A stretch of DNA of 64,000 nt from Tubulanus polymorphus (lineage: Eukaryota > Nemertea > Palaeonemertea > Tubulaniformes > Tubulanidae), in contig NC_134031.1 in NCBI RefSeq assembly GCF_964204645.1, positions 7,850,501 to 7,914,500 on the forward strand, written 5' to 3'. Of the stretch, positions 1-12,033 are shown piece after piece. The notes under the pieces are model-generated. The model did not search any database, was not told the DNA's origin, and worked only from the letters and a program-made list of their open reading frames with translations. A program made the translations under genes and the position numbers. Each line of letters starts with the position of its first letter. Within the stretch, counting starts at the first letter, position 1.

Positions 1-960
1 ATTTGTTTATGGTCCACGTCCAAAATTTCGAAAATTGAGGTGTTAGCAAAGTTGTCTGAGCATGGCTGCACCATTTCCAGAATCAAATTGTTAAATCCAA
101 TGTAATAAAATGTTTTTATGATGTTCATCTCAGTGCTGACACCACGATTTGATTAAAAAGAAAAAATATTTACGAGAAAGGAGAGTTTGGTAGTCGGTCG
201 GCCACATATAAATTCTTGAAAAAAAGTTATTTCACCCAAAATTTTGAAAAAGGGTTGGTAGGCAATTATATTTTATTCTGAAAATGATTATTCTAAACGA
301 CAGAATATTGGGTCGGTCGGGCCCGAGAAACACGGTTTTCTTTTGATGTGGCCTAAAACTTGAATTTTTCAACTCCCCTCCCCCATGTACGCTAAATTGA
401 ACATTTTTTCAAATAATAATAATAATATGCGTCTTATATAGCGCTAAATCCAGCCAGGCTGGTCAGAGTGCTTAACATTTTCGGTATCATTACACCGGCC
501 AATTTTTATACTGTAACATGTATCAGTCATCTCTCCCTGGGAAGCCACACCGCATGCGCACGTTACAGTTCCTTCCTGCATGCGTTATAAACGAAAGACC
601 CCCTATTTTTATTTCAGTCAATACACAATTACAGCTATATCACGACTCAAGTTGTAGATAGTCTCTTGTGCACACCCCAAAAATTTGCCAATTTGTAGGC
701 TAGTCTGCAGTGACAATTTCCGCCCTTGACCTCTACGTATTCGCGATATCCTCATGTGGTAAAGTCTGAGCTTGGGACATGGACTGATTTCACAATACAT
801 GTACTCTCAAATACAATACACTCTGCTGAAGTCGAACTTTTTTGTGCTGTAAAAATGCGTCCAACTTGCGTGACAAACAAATATTTCACATTGGGGCCAT
901 TCATTAATTACGTACGCATTAGGGGAGAGGTCGGTGCAATTGCGTACTGTAATGCTTAAT
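1..960. other. Left-edge sequence without a recognised gene
   Basis: I see no conserved coding exon here. A short stretch from about 415 (a run of AAT units followed by a segment ending in TATATAGCGC) resembles the start of a stretch near 43405-43450, which also has AAT units followed by TATACTGCGC. It may be a small interspersed repeat. The open frames at 618-800 and 726-959 carry no domain I know. Confidence 0.3.
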
Positions 961-967
961 GTATATA

Positions 968-1625
968 AACTAGGGGTCGAGGGACACCATGCCCACTTGG
1001 GAAATGCTTTGAAATGCTCAAAAATCGGACAATTTCAATATTCAAATACAAATACATGTATGTGAAAGATCAAGATAATTGATGGAAGCGCCTTCAAAAT
1101 TTCCCTTGGAACCTCCAATAAAGTACCATGGGCCCAGTAAGATCAACTGAGTACATTTTAGTTTTGAGCACAACTAGGGGTCCAGGGACACCATGCCCAC
1201 TTGGGAAGTGGTTTCAAATGCTCAATTTCAATATTCAACGCCCCCTGGTGACCATATTCAAAACCAAATAACCTTGTAATGTCATGAACTTCAACTTTGC
1301 AATGCAATTGATCATGGTAACAAAATATGCCTAGCTACCAAAAGGTATGACCATTGTCGAAACAAAATATGCTTCAAATATATACGAAAGATCAAGGCGT
1401 CTTCAAAATTTCCCTCAAAAAACCAGCTGATTTTGGCGAACAACAATGGCTGCCAGTCGGCCACCTTGATTCAGACAGGGCCAGTTCTTAAACTGAAGAT
1501 GTGTCTAGGGGAGATTCATGTATAAACCAAATATCAAGACATTACCTTACAGCGTCTTCAAAACTTCCCGGACGGACGAAAAGTGAACGCAATAGCCCAC
1601 TGGGACTTAAGTCCCAAGTGGGCTA
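968..1625. repeat. Dispersed repeat, palindrome-ended family, copy 1
   Basis: One end carries the block CTAGGGGTC-AGGGACACC, followed by CCCACTTGGGAA. It occurs again at about 1175 inside this copy and at 3701, 23050 and 40470 elsewhere. The other end carries the perfect 16-bp palindrome TGGGACTTAAGTCCCA (1601-1616) inside a longer imperfect palindrome. The interior has the block that includes CGCCCCCTGGTGAC (1239-1252). The family recurs about eight times in this window. I cannot assign it to a named class; the structure suggests a non-autonomous element rather than a satellite. Confidence 0.7.
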
Positions 1626-1819
1626 AAAAAAATGGCTGATTTGAGGGTTGAAAAATTCAAATTTTATGCGTACGTAATGAATTAATGATCCCATCTGAGT
1701 TGATAGGAACCAACTTGATCGAAGTCTTCAGTAGAGGTGTTTAAACCAAATTCTGAGTTGATATTTAAAATGATATCATAAAACAACAGAAAATTATCAC
1801 ATGCTCCTTCAATAAAGAA

Positions 1820-1825
1820 TTTATT
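1820..1825 (-). terminator. RPL22: Polyadenylation signal of RPL22
   Basis: AATAAA on the minus strand, 26 bases downstream of the RPL22 stop codon (1851-1853). The position is normal for a short-3'UTR ribosomal protein gene. Confidence 0.7.
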
Positions 1826-1850
1826 TTATAATTCTTTATATAAATCGTAT

Positions 1851-4800
1851 TTAGTCATCGGCTTCATCCTCATCTTCCTCTTCATTATTGATCTGGAAGT
1901 ATCTAAGCTCGTAAGATTCTTTATCGTTAGCGACAACTCGTAACCAATCTCTCAAGTTATTCTTCTTCAAATATTTCTTTGTCAAATATTTGAGGTATCT
2001 GAAATATCCGAAAAGCAAATGTATGATTAGGAGGCGAAAATACATTCGACTTGGGGAAGGGGGGGGGGAATCATGTGATGTTATCTAAAATTGAGCAAAC
2101 CTATTCGCTCGAACCAGCACAAAAATCTGCCCCTGAATTTGAGTTTACTGAACCAACTAAAATAGCAGAGTATACAAACCAGGAAGGGCAGTCATGATCT
2201 GACATATTATCTATATACATTGTAAGTGTAAGATCACGGTATTTAGTTTTAGTCTAGTTTCCGTACTTAAAAAACAAGATCAAGTTGTTCTAGACAAATA
2301 CGTCTACGGGTACGCATACCATTAGCGGCATCCAGAAAGTTGAGTTCATCTCACATGATTCAAAACTTGATCACGGATTGGCTAAATTTTATGTGGTTTG
2401 CAGCTAGCAAACACAAGATATCGAGCAATTTTTCGCATGCGACAGATTACACGTGAACTCGCTTGCAACACACTATGCAATAAACTTTGAACACACACTG
2501 TGTGTCTGCTGCTTACTGCACGAGCCTGCTGAGCTAATACTTCCAATCATAATTACCTCTTCGAGAATGGAACCTCACAATTGACGATGATCTTCGACTT
2601 ATTGCGTTCCAGCGTGACGTGGCCATTCAGGTTGTTCGTCTTCCCGGTGACCTTGATTCTCTCGTGAAGGTACTTCTCCTGTCAGCGGGTAATTAAAACG
2701 ACGGTACAAGTGTGAAGTTAGGGAAGATGACCCTAACTCAGCAGACATTTAGGGAAGAGAACCCTAATCAACGTCAAGTCTTAGAATCAGTGTGAAACAA
2801 AAAATGAGATGGCTAACTTTAAAATTCAGATTCAAATTAGGAGGTTTATAACATTTCTGAGCGTGGACATTTTGCGACGCTCTTTCATAGAACATCATTT
2901 TATCTAGATTCATGAAGTAAAAATACTAAATGTATCAAGCTCAGGGATAATCTGAGGATTAGGTTAAAAGCTATCTTGAACCATATAATACAATAGACTA
3001 CTTCTTACTCCGATAATGTGTTAATCAAATTCAAATATCCACTTCCTCATAAAATGCTCTCAGAAAAATATTTCAGTCACATAATTGTTCAGACAAGGTG
3101 AACAGAAAAATATACATCATCACTGAACATAAATTGCGTGTAATATTGTAAATACATCCATATATTATACTTACATAGTTAGCAGCATCCATGATACCAT
3201 CTTCAACTGGAAGGGTACAGTCAATCGTAAATTTCAGGGAAATCTTCTTTTTCTTGCCGCTGGACTTGTGACCCGCTCTCTTGATAGATTTCTACACAAA
3301 TATAAGTAATGGATGAATTTATTTTACCTGATTTAATTTACCCTATTGTAAACCAATAGGCTTGGAAGGTTAGCATTAGAAAATTATCTAAAAGACAGCG
3401 ACTTTCTGGATTTTCCAGTATCTATTCTAAGAGAAAATTCATTTCAGTTATCAACACAGTCCTAACATTTGTTTCGTCATAACCTCTAATCATTAAGAAT
3501 TTATTTCAAGCTGTTTCTCACGACAGAAAGTTCAATTTGATTATACTGGTTTTTTCCTCGACAATTAATCATTCCAGTCAATTACAGACACTGATTTGTA
3601 TTCATATGAATATTATCTAGATTTGTTCAAACCTCTAAGATTGTGCAGATTACTTTTATTAGTTCTTGAGTAATTATTTCTGTGACACTTATGTGTTAAC
3701 TAGGGGTCCAGGGACACCATGCCCATTTGGGCAGTGGTTTCAAATGCTCAACAATCTTAATATTTCAATATTCACCCCCCTGGTGACCGTATACAAAAAC
3801 CAATGACTTTGAACCTCACCACAATCATAGAACATGCCATCAACTACAACTTTGCAATTGATTGTGGTAACAAAATATGCATAGGTATAAATATATAAAA
3901 TACTTAGTTATTGTACCATTCAACGCCCCCTGGTTGGCCATATAAACAAAAACTTTCCCACCTATGAATCAGTACTGGTGACACCAAGACAGTCCTCCTT
4001 ATTACCAAGATGACGTATTTTACCCAGATGAACCAAGATGACATGAAATATAACATATTTATTTATTACTTATCGATTTTAACACTTGAAATCATATTAT
4101 ATCAGTAATAAATGCCTGCTGGAGTAATACTTTACATATTTTGTCGGATATTATTGTAGAAAAATTAATTTTAACTTTACTGAGTTGAGATCGTCGATCA
4201 ATCAAATTCAATGATATATTATTGCTAACCAAGATTACGTATTTGAAGTCAAATTTTTTTTGTGCAAAATATCCGGAAAACTATGTAAATTTTTTCTTTA
4301 CAAAATATCCGGAAAAACATGTAAAATATGACTCTAGAAGGTATTTATTACTGATATAACATGATTTTAAGTGTTAAAATTGATAAGGAATAAATAAATA
4401 TGCTACATTTCATGTCATCTCCGTTGATCTCGGTAAATTACGTCATCTAGGTAATAAGGAGGACCCCACCAAAATGGCCACCAATTGTATCATAATTGGC
4501 CGACAGGTTAAAACATCCCTTTCCAAAGCATACCCATTGAAAAGACAAACAAAGGGGTCATAAAAACTTTTCCACTGCCCTGGTTTGTATATATAGCCAA
4601 ATATCCATCTATCTATATAGTAAGGCATCGCGACAGCCTGACAATGATCCTTAAATGCCAATTGCTTATCGGAACTTAAAAGCGGATAGATGAATAATAT
4701 CAACTAAGGTATTTCTGTGATATTTTTATTTGCAGTTCAAATTTTGCGCCGTTCTCGCAAGATTATCAACAACCCGGAAATAAAATCCAAGCAACCACGA

Positions 4801-5390
4801 CATAGAAAACTCGATCCAAGCCCATCGCCAAACCCATGTGGTGTAGGCAACGTTAAAAGTGGTAATTTTGCATAATTTTCAGGCAAAACCTGTAAGACAC
4901 ATTTTTCCAGGGATATTGTTTGAATGATTCATACCTAATGGAGGTCTTTGCAAATGCCATGTTTTCTCGACCATTTGGCCGAGACTGGCAGCATTGACTA
5001 TCATAGCATCTATCATACTTTGTGATAGGCCTACATAAGTGATTAATGAAATATTTCCGTCTTAAATCTGATCTACCAATTCTTAAGACAGAGGTCTATG
5101 AGCCTACGCCAATGATACAGGGATAATTGAAATCATAGCGTAGATGATTAACGATTATTATTTCAGAGCAGAGGGACTCATAGAATGGTCGAGTTAAGTG
5201 TTGTAAATCGTATGAATAGTTTAACGGCTAAAAGTAGTCATTATAAAATCAGAAGCCACTCGATACGCCTTGCAGTTATCATTAAAGGATTCTTCAAATG
5301 TGGAGTTCAATCTAATAATCATGACGGTAATTTCTTAAGGGGTACGAATCTAAAATCTGCCACAGACAAAATACTTACAGCTTTCACCAT
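1851..5390 (-). CDS. RPL22: Ribosomal protein L22 (eL22), 4 coding exons
   Basis: Component of the 60S large ribosomal subunit in the cytoplasm. Coding exons in transcription order are 5379-5390, 3175-3291, 2557-2678 and 1851-1998 (12+117+122+148 = 399 nt, 132 aa plus stop). All three introns have GT/AG ends and the phases fit. The protein starts MVKA, then has a basic stretch with KKKK, the conserved core FTIDCT...[11 protein letters not shown], the block ERIKVTGK...[10 protein letters not shown], and the signature [20 protein letters not shown]. It ends in an acidic tail of E and D residues. Length matches the family (about 128 aa in mammals). The first coding exon is only four codons, so ORF-based callers will miss it. 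Intron 1 is about 2.1 kb and carries repeat insertions. Identification is near certain from the sequence. Confidence 0.97.
3054..3130 (-). ncRNA. Candidate C/D-box snoRNA in RPL22 intron 2
   Basis: On the minus strand a C box GTGATGA (3117-3123) and a D box CTGA (3060-3063) are bracketed by ATGTTC (3125-3130) and GAGCAT (3054-3059). These can form a 6-bp terminal stem with one G-U pair. Total length is 77 nt, usual for C/D snoRNAs. Internal CTGA copies could serve as D'. Ribosomal protein introns often host snoRNAs, which supports the idea. I did not recognise the guide target, and such motifs also arise by chance in AT-rich introns. Confidence 0.33.
3699..4545. repeat. Dispersed repeat copy in RPL22 intron 1, split by an insertion
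   Basis: Begins with the block CTAGGGGTCCAGGGACACC shared with copies at 970, 1175, 23070 and 40490. The sequence up to 3989 and the sequence from 4467 onward correspond, in opposite orientation, to a continuous stretch at about 35890-35970 (TTGGTGTCACC next to a GGCCATC block). The copy was therefore interrupted by the element at 3990-4466. Confidence 0.6.
3990..4466. mobile_element. 477-bp foldback DNA element with 8-bp target duplication
   Basis: The two ends are inverted copies of each other over roughly 120 bp: the left arm from CAGTCCTCCTTATTACC at 3990, the right arm complementary up to 4466. It is flanked by CACCAAGA (3982-3989) and CACCAAAA (4467-4474), 7 of 8 identical. An uninterrupted version of the host repeat near 35950 shows the empty site. 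An 8-bp duplication and CAG-type ends fit a non-autonomous hAT-like element. It has no coding capacity. Confidence 0.65.
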
Positions 5391-5404
5391 GGTGGCTGAT
5401 ATTT

Positions 5405-5470
5405 CGTGAAGGGAAGTGAAATTATTAGAGACTTCCGGTATCCCCAAACCACGATGAATATGACGTCACG
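5405..5470 (-). promoter_or_regulatory. RPL22: Likely RPL22 core promoter and TOP-like 5' end
   Basis: On the minus strand the pyrimidine run CTTCCCTTCACG (5405-5416) lies about 15-25 bases upstream of the RPL22 ATG. It resembles the 5' terminal oligopyrimidine tract of ribosomal protein mRNAs, which puts their translation under growth control. About 45-60 bases further upstream is a perfect CRE palindrome, TGACGTCA (5461-5468). The start site is inferred from motif position only. Confidence 0.45.
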
Positions 5471-5852
5471 GTACGGGGGTTTACAAATTGCAATTTTGCT
5501 TGTATTCATCATTCATTATCTTTCTACATCCCTCTTCTGTCAATGTTATTATGAGATTTGAAAACGAGAAAATTAACATGAAAGCGTCCTCATAATGATT
5601 TCTTGATTATCCTTGGAATGCTGCTCTGCTTTCTATAGATGGCAGCACGGTACGATCTCGTGAAGTGATTAGCGCGAAGTTTTGGCACAGATCTTTTGGT
5701 GAAAGCGTGAAATAGAAAATAGATACACCGAGAAGTTGTCACTCTCCTCACATTCGACTTTTGGCGAGTAAGAAAGTATACCTATACATCTAGTAGAGGT
5801 AGGTATGGATTTTTCCATTCGGTGATTGATTTATTTCAAAGTGGCTATTCGT
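5471..5852. other. Intergenic, nothing recognised
   Basis: Upstream flank of RPL22 and left flank of the inverted-repeat element. The last five bases (TTCGT) are the left target duplication of that element. I see no gene. Confidence 0.4.
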
Positions 5853-7319
5853 CAGTCAGGAACACTTTCCAAAAACGGCTTATTCTGCCAATTTCGGCGT
5901 TTTCCGCCAATAACGGCAGAATCAGCCGTTTATGGATCACTCAGTTTTGAAACTTTTACAGTCGTTTATGGCTTAATCAGCCAGTTTCAGCTCACTAAGT
6001 TTCGAGTTATGCTTTAAAGTTTTTTGCGCACTTCCGGTCAAATTAGCGCATGTTGCCGATTACGTCATAATCTCGAGCAGATGATAAGCTTTCATATGAC
6101 GCTAGGATGGAAATTTTTGAGCTAGGTAAAGTGGTCAAATTCACGTTTTTCTAAATGATTACGTCATATGCAGCCCAAAAACTCCGGGAAAACTCTCAAA
6201 ACTACTACAGCATGAAACAAGTTTATTAATCATGATTTTTGTTAAAAATAAATTTGGGAACTAGTTTTAAAAACTATTATAAAGTTTTCAATTAAATGTT
6301 GCCATGGGTACACATAAAAACATTCGCCATTTCTGGCGTATTCCGCCGTTTTGGCTTTATAATCATAAACTATTAAGCCATTATTGGCAGTCCACTTGTT
6401 ATATATGAGGATTCCCCCACCCGCTTAGACGTTTTCCCTAGTGTCTATAGGGTACTTTTTTTCGGAATAAAATAATTAATTTGCTGAGGTGAACGGATGT
6501 GTAGATATTATATGTTAAAAATAAAAATAAAATTATTATTATAATTATCATTCTCATAAGACAAATCAATCATGGATGTATAAACTAGTGTATCAAAAAT
6601 CTAGTTTTAAGTTTTGCCCATGGTCTTATCTTGCCTAATAAAGCATAGAATGGTTGAGGGATATATTGGACTGCATATGATGTTGGTTAATTGAAGGTAA
6701 TTAACATCTTCGATGCCTCCCAGCTAATTGGACTTGTGATGGGTAGTGATTGAATGAATTGGTGGCCGATGACGTTACAACACTCAAAATCAAAACAGCT
6801 GTATCTAGATTCATTTCAAAATAAAACAAACATTTTCGAGACAATTTGGGATACATGTATGTATATATTTATTACATAGAATATAGGTATAAAGAAAGAA
6901 CAGAATTCAAATACATTTGCCATCGGAAACCCGTACATTTATATTTAATTCTTTCTTGAAGCCTGGAATGGATCAATGAGATTAATTTTTCGGCGCAAAT
7001 ATACAAATGAATGCCAGCAGAAAAGCGATGATGTCATGATAGGGACTCCCATCGAACTAAGCACTATAAATAGCACCTGTAAAACTATCTAAGCTAAAAC
7101 GCCGTTTCTGGCGATGTAGTTTTAAAAACTGTAACAGCTGAAAACGGCGGAAATGGCGTTTTTTAAGAACAAGCCAAAAATGGCAGAAAACGCCGATTTC
7201 GGCTAAATTGGCAGAAGCAGTTTAAAACTGAGTAATCCATAAATGGCTGATTCCGCCGTTATTGGCGGAAAACGCCGAAATTGGCAGAATAAGCCGTTTT
7301 TGGAAAGTGTTCCTGGCTG
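5853..7319. mobile_element. 1.47-kb DNA transposon with ~97-bp terminal inverted repeats
   Basis: The left end starts CAGTCAGGAACACTTTCC. The right end is its inverted copy (CAGCCAGGAACACTTTCC on the minus strand), and the similarity runs about 97 bp with few mismatches. Both ends are flanked by TTCGT (5848-5852 and 7320-7324), a 5-bp target duplication. The subterminal zones are full of short GCC/GGC inverted motifs of the type CGCC-TTT-GGCG. There is no transposase reading frame, so it is non-autonomous. The superfamily is unassigned. Confidence 0.8.
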
Positions 7320-7324
7320 TTCGT

Positions 7325-8251
7325 ACGGACCCGTACGGATTACTCCGGAAGCTAGTCGTACGGACCTATTCAATTTCAATTTATTCATGTTTATTCATCA
7401 TAAATCAAGAGTACGATTGTGAATGAAGAAAGAAACAAAACAAATTCCGTATTATTTGTATGGTATATGCTATTCGTATGGACTACTCCGAAAGTTATTC
7501 GTCGTAGACATAGAACTATTCAGAACAACGTGACGTAGAACAGACAGCATTAATAACAATATAATTGTAGATTGAGAGTCATCAATAAATCTAATAACCA
7601 TAAGTCAGATATTCATTATGCATTGTCTTTTCTTTATTCCGTTTTCAACGATTACTGTAAGATACAAAATAAGGAATACTAAATTTCAGGCATTTAAACC
7701 AGCAGGTGCTGCCACCTTTACTCACATGCCAGAGTAAGCTCACAGAAAATCATGATTTATGCCAATTTATAAGGCATAATAATAGAATTACAAATTTGCA
7801 CATTAATAATACATCTCTAAGGCAATTGATAAGTCGAATGACAAAATGTAATATGCTTAATTCTCTCTAGAAATAATGCACCGAAACTTCACAACAATCC
7901 AAAATTGAACATGGCGCCGGGCGGAAGTTAAATCGCGTCCACGAGGAAACAATTAAAACCATTATTATGCACTTTATAGAGTAAATAGCACTTACACAAA
8001 TAACTAAAACTATGCATTGACAATTAAACTAAAATAATAAAAAGCTTACCGAAACATTTGACCTTCTTAAGGAACTAAAATTGACTTCAACTACAGAACT
8101 GTTTCAGACTTGTTACATCATTGCGCATGCACAAGTATCTCTCGGTCATGCTAATAACCGACAAAAAACGTCTAAACTCCAGAACAACAGAGCGGGCGGG
8201 ATTTGACCGTAACAATAATACACATGAATTACATTATTTTCAGTTATTCTA
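7325..8251. other. Intergenic, no gene seen
   Basis: AT-rich sequence. Scattered GTACGGA motifs near 7325-7370 and 7480 are shared with the small satellite that follows. I see no coding exon. Confidence 0.35.
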
Positions 8252-8482
8252 ATTCTATTCTGACAGACCTGGCAATGTAAATAGAATATCCGTACGGATA
8301 ACACATTATTCTATTCTGACGGACCTCGATCGCTACACAAATAGAATGTCCGTATGGATAACACATAATTCTATTCTGACGGACCTCGCTACGTAAAGAA
8401 AATGTCCGTACGGATAACACATAATTCTATTCTGACGGACCTCGATCGCTACATAAATAGAATGTCCGTACAGATAACACAA
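8252..8482. repeat. Tandem repeat, four ~58-bp units
   Basis: Units begin with ATTCTATTCTGAC at 8252, 8308, 8368 and 8424 (spacing 56-60 bp). Each carries a copy of the palindrome TCCGTACGGA or a one-base variant of it. The array ends exactly where the 3' tail of the neighbouring minus-strand LINE begins. Confidence 0.8.
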
Positions 8483-11400
8483 TTCAATTCAAATACTTTA
8501 TTGACACTAATAAATTTTACAATAAAACATTTTAGTGATACGTCAACAAAGTTAAACAAGACAGAGAAATGGGTAAAATGATGACAATTTATAAAACATA
8601 TAAAACATGTGAAAATATATACAGGGTAAATATGAACAAGTCGACTGGATGTGTTCAAAGATGGCAGCACAGTAAATTAGAATGACCCAAGTAGACTGAT
8701 TTAAATACCTGACGTCCTGATATCAGCAATGGAATTAATAAAATTACTGACTAAAATAAAAATTTAATGGTCATCGTTGTAGCTCATTAAAAATATAAAA
8801 AATTCATCGTCTGACATTAGGTCAATATCCACGAATTCGCGAAGCTTTTCGAATAGGGTATTTCTTACATGAGTGTAAAGTGGACAGAACAACAAAAAGT
8901 GTTTTTCATCCTCGACCATATTCAAATTACAATATTTACAGTGCGTTGGTCTGCTGCGATGAAAGGCTTAGAATATCTGTCGCTTTCGATTTGAAGTTTA
9001 TGGGCACTGGAGCGTAGTCTAGAAAATGCTCTACGCTTCACAAAGGTTTTGATAAATGATAAATAGTTTTTTAAACAAAAGATATTCTTAAAGAGTTTAT
9101 AGGTCCTTAGCTTGGATTTTCCTTTGCCTATGTCGTTCGCAGAAACAAAAAGAGACCAATTAGATTTAAATACTGATTGAAGCTTCAATTTTAGAAAGTT
9201 GGTCGATTTTATGTTGCGCTTGTTCCCTTGGCTACACCAAATATCAGGAAAAGAGAAATTACACCAAAGAGTTTTTATGTTGGAGGACCAATTGCTGTTT
9301 TGGGTGCCGTAATATGAGGAGGAGAGACTTTCGATATATGCCTGTCTTACTAGGGAATTGACATCTCGTGAGCAAACACGAAACCAATATCTACTGCTCC
9401 GATGGAGGGCTGAAACGAGTATGGGATACTGACCAAGCTCCCCCATGATAGCAGCATTGGAGGCATTCTTATGCACACCTAAAAGATATTTACAAAAATG
9501 AATGTTTATTTTCTCCATCGGTAAATTATTGCATAAAAGCATAAAGTTACTGTTATCTGGCTTCAGTTTTTGAATATAAAATGGGGCCCAGACCTCACTA
9601 CAGTAAGTTAAGATGGGCAAGACTAAGGTGTTAAAAAGCGTGACGACATTGTCTCTCATGTCTAAGGTCTTTAGTTTAAAAAGTACTTTCCGAGCTTGGT
9701 CCGTGAGATGATCACAAGCTTTTTTAAAAGTTCCATTAGCACTAAGGACGATTCCGAGGTAGCAATATGTGTCAACTACTTCGACGTTGGAGCCATTATA
9801 TGTAAAGGTATAATTATTTAGTTTTCGGCCAGATGAATTGAAAATTATTATCTTAGTTTTGTTAAGATTAACTTTTAACTGCCACTGCTGGCAATAGCCT
9901 ACTCAGAGAGTTTATTTAATGCAGATTGGAGACCTTTTCTAGATTTGGAAATAATTAATAAATCATCTGCATATAAAAGACAGTTGATGGCTTTATCATG
10001 GAGTTTCACTGGATCAGAATTAGTTTTAAAGATGTCGGGTAGGTCCGAAATGTAAAGATTGAAAAGTAAAGGGCTAAGAACACAGCCTTGTTTTACACCG
10101 ACTTTGGATTGAAATTCAGGGGTTAAGCCATTTTGGAGTTTAACAGAATAATTTACATTTGAATACATACTCTCAATAGTTGCAAGAATATTGCCGTCAA
10201 TACCAAGTTTAAGTAACTTATAGATCAAGAACCTTCTGAGGACAGAGTCAAAAGCGGACTTAAAATCTACGAAACAACAATAAACTTTGCTTTTACAAAG
10301 CTTATTTATAAATTTATCAATGATTGCTTTTAGTGTTAAAATATGGTCTGCCGTTTGGGTACCTTTGCGGAAGCCTATTTGACAACTTGGTATAAGCTTT
10401 TCCTTTTCAGAGAAAAGAGATAGTCTGTTGTTTAAAACAATACAAAATAGTTTACAAAGATTGCTGCCAACTGCTATCCCTCTGTAGTTTCCAGGGTTAG
10501 CGGGGTCACCTTTCTTATGAAGAGGGGTAAGAGTATTACAACGCCAGGTATCAGGGAAACTACCGTTACATAGAATATCATTGAAAGCTCTTTAAGGAGT
10601 GGTAAAATAAAAGGTTTGCTGGCTTTGATCATCTCGTTTAATAAAAGGTCAGTACCACTGGCTTTATAGTTTTTTAGTAAAGTAATGCTTTTAGCAATTT
10701 CTAGTTCAGTGATTGAATAATTTAACTCGCAGAAAGATTTTCCTCTATTTTCAGTTATGAATTTTTCTGTTTCCTTGTCAACATCACTGACAGTATCCGA
10801 CAGTGAATAGTTGACTAAAGATGTAAAGTGATCTATCCACTGAGTAGCCGAGATTGTACTGGATGAATTATTAGAATTAAGGGCCTTTAGCTCATTAAAC
10901 AGTGTCCAATAGCGTCTAGGGCTATTATTGGAGAGACTTTCCATTTGATTTAGAATGTCAGCTTTAAAGGCGAGCCTTTTTTTAATCAATATTTTCTTAT
11001 ACCGTTTTTGTTTTCTCTTAAATTCACTGAGCAGGGCCAGATCAAATTTTTTGTGCAATTGGGAGCCTAGAGATTTCAAGTCTCTTAAGAGTGCGACATT
11101 CAGCATCAAACCATTTCAAGCTATTATTGATTTTATTAGTAGGTTTTTTTCCAGTCGATTTGGGTTGGGGGACTGACTTCTTAATATTTACTACATCAGC
11201 TGCAGTGTGCAGCATGTCTGTGATATCCTGGATAAGGTTAGAATTATCGCAAGGATAAGTAGATAGTTCTTGGATTTTAGAGGACAGGATAGGGTTTAGA
11301 AAAGCCTGACGAAACAATTCGTCATCACCCTCTTTCCAGATATATTTGGATTGGGGAATCAAAGGGATCTGGGGGGAGATTTCAGATCTTCTAAAGAGAC

Positions 11401-12030
11401 CAGTATTAATTATAGATGACAGCAAACAATGTATGGACAGCTCATTTGGACTATGAACAAAAAGCATATCGACCATATTGAGCATACGAGTTGGGCAGAG
11501 TGCATAATCGATGACACTTGGTGAACCTGTGTGACTGTAGCAGGTATGGTGTCCCGCATAGTCACCAAGGGTACGACCATTCAAGATACGAAGCCCAGTA
11601 GATTTACAGAGGGACAGCAGTTGATGACCCCTGTCGTCAACAGCACGACGATCACAATTTTGTCTAGGTAGGAATACATCAGATACATAATTAGGTAATA
11701 GTGAATTAACTGGTGAAGAATCGTCACAACAAGTCAGGTAGCATGCCAGTATGAGCATTAAAATCCCCATAAATCAAGCAGTCACCACATTTTGAAAATT
11801 TTGCAATATCACTTTCAAGTAAATCAAAAATATTCTCATTTTTCTTACCATATTCACTATTGCTTACATAAACAAAGGAGATATATATGTCACGATCAAG
11901 GTTAAAAAAGTTTTTTTGCAATTTGATTCAGAAAATTTCAGAGTTATCATTTTCAATAATTCTTACACCCTTGCGTATATTTTGTTTTATGCATACAGTG
12001 ATCCCACCATAAAAGCGTGTGGCTTTATCA
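8482..12030 (-). mobile_element. 5'-truncated CR1/L2-like LINE (ORF2 pseudogene)
   Basis: Non-LTR retrotransposon whose ORF2 would encode an apurinic-like endonuclease and reverse transcriptase. The 5' end is cut inside the endonuclease; GDFNAHTG remains near 11760. The RT follows: a motif KNYKASGTDLLLNEM near 10650, GVKQGCVLSPLLFN near 10080 and the catalytic YADDLLI near 9960. A C-terminal cysteine/histidine motif with DEKHFL and CPLY lies near 8900. The frame is broken at several points (near 11760, 11050, 10560 and 9890). The 3' end is a short AATTG-type tail at 8482-8496, like the LINE at 30310. It is dead. The RT motifs place it in the CR1/L2 part of the Jockey superfamily, but I cannot fix the clade. 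Confidence 0.85.
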
Positions 12031-12033
12031 GTT

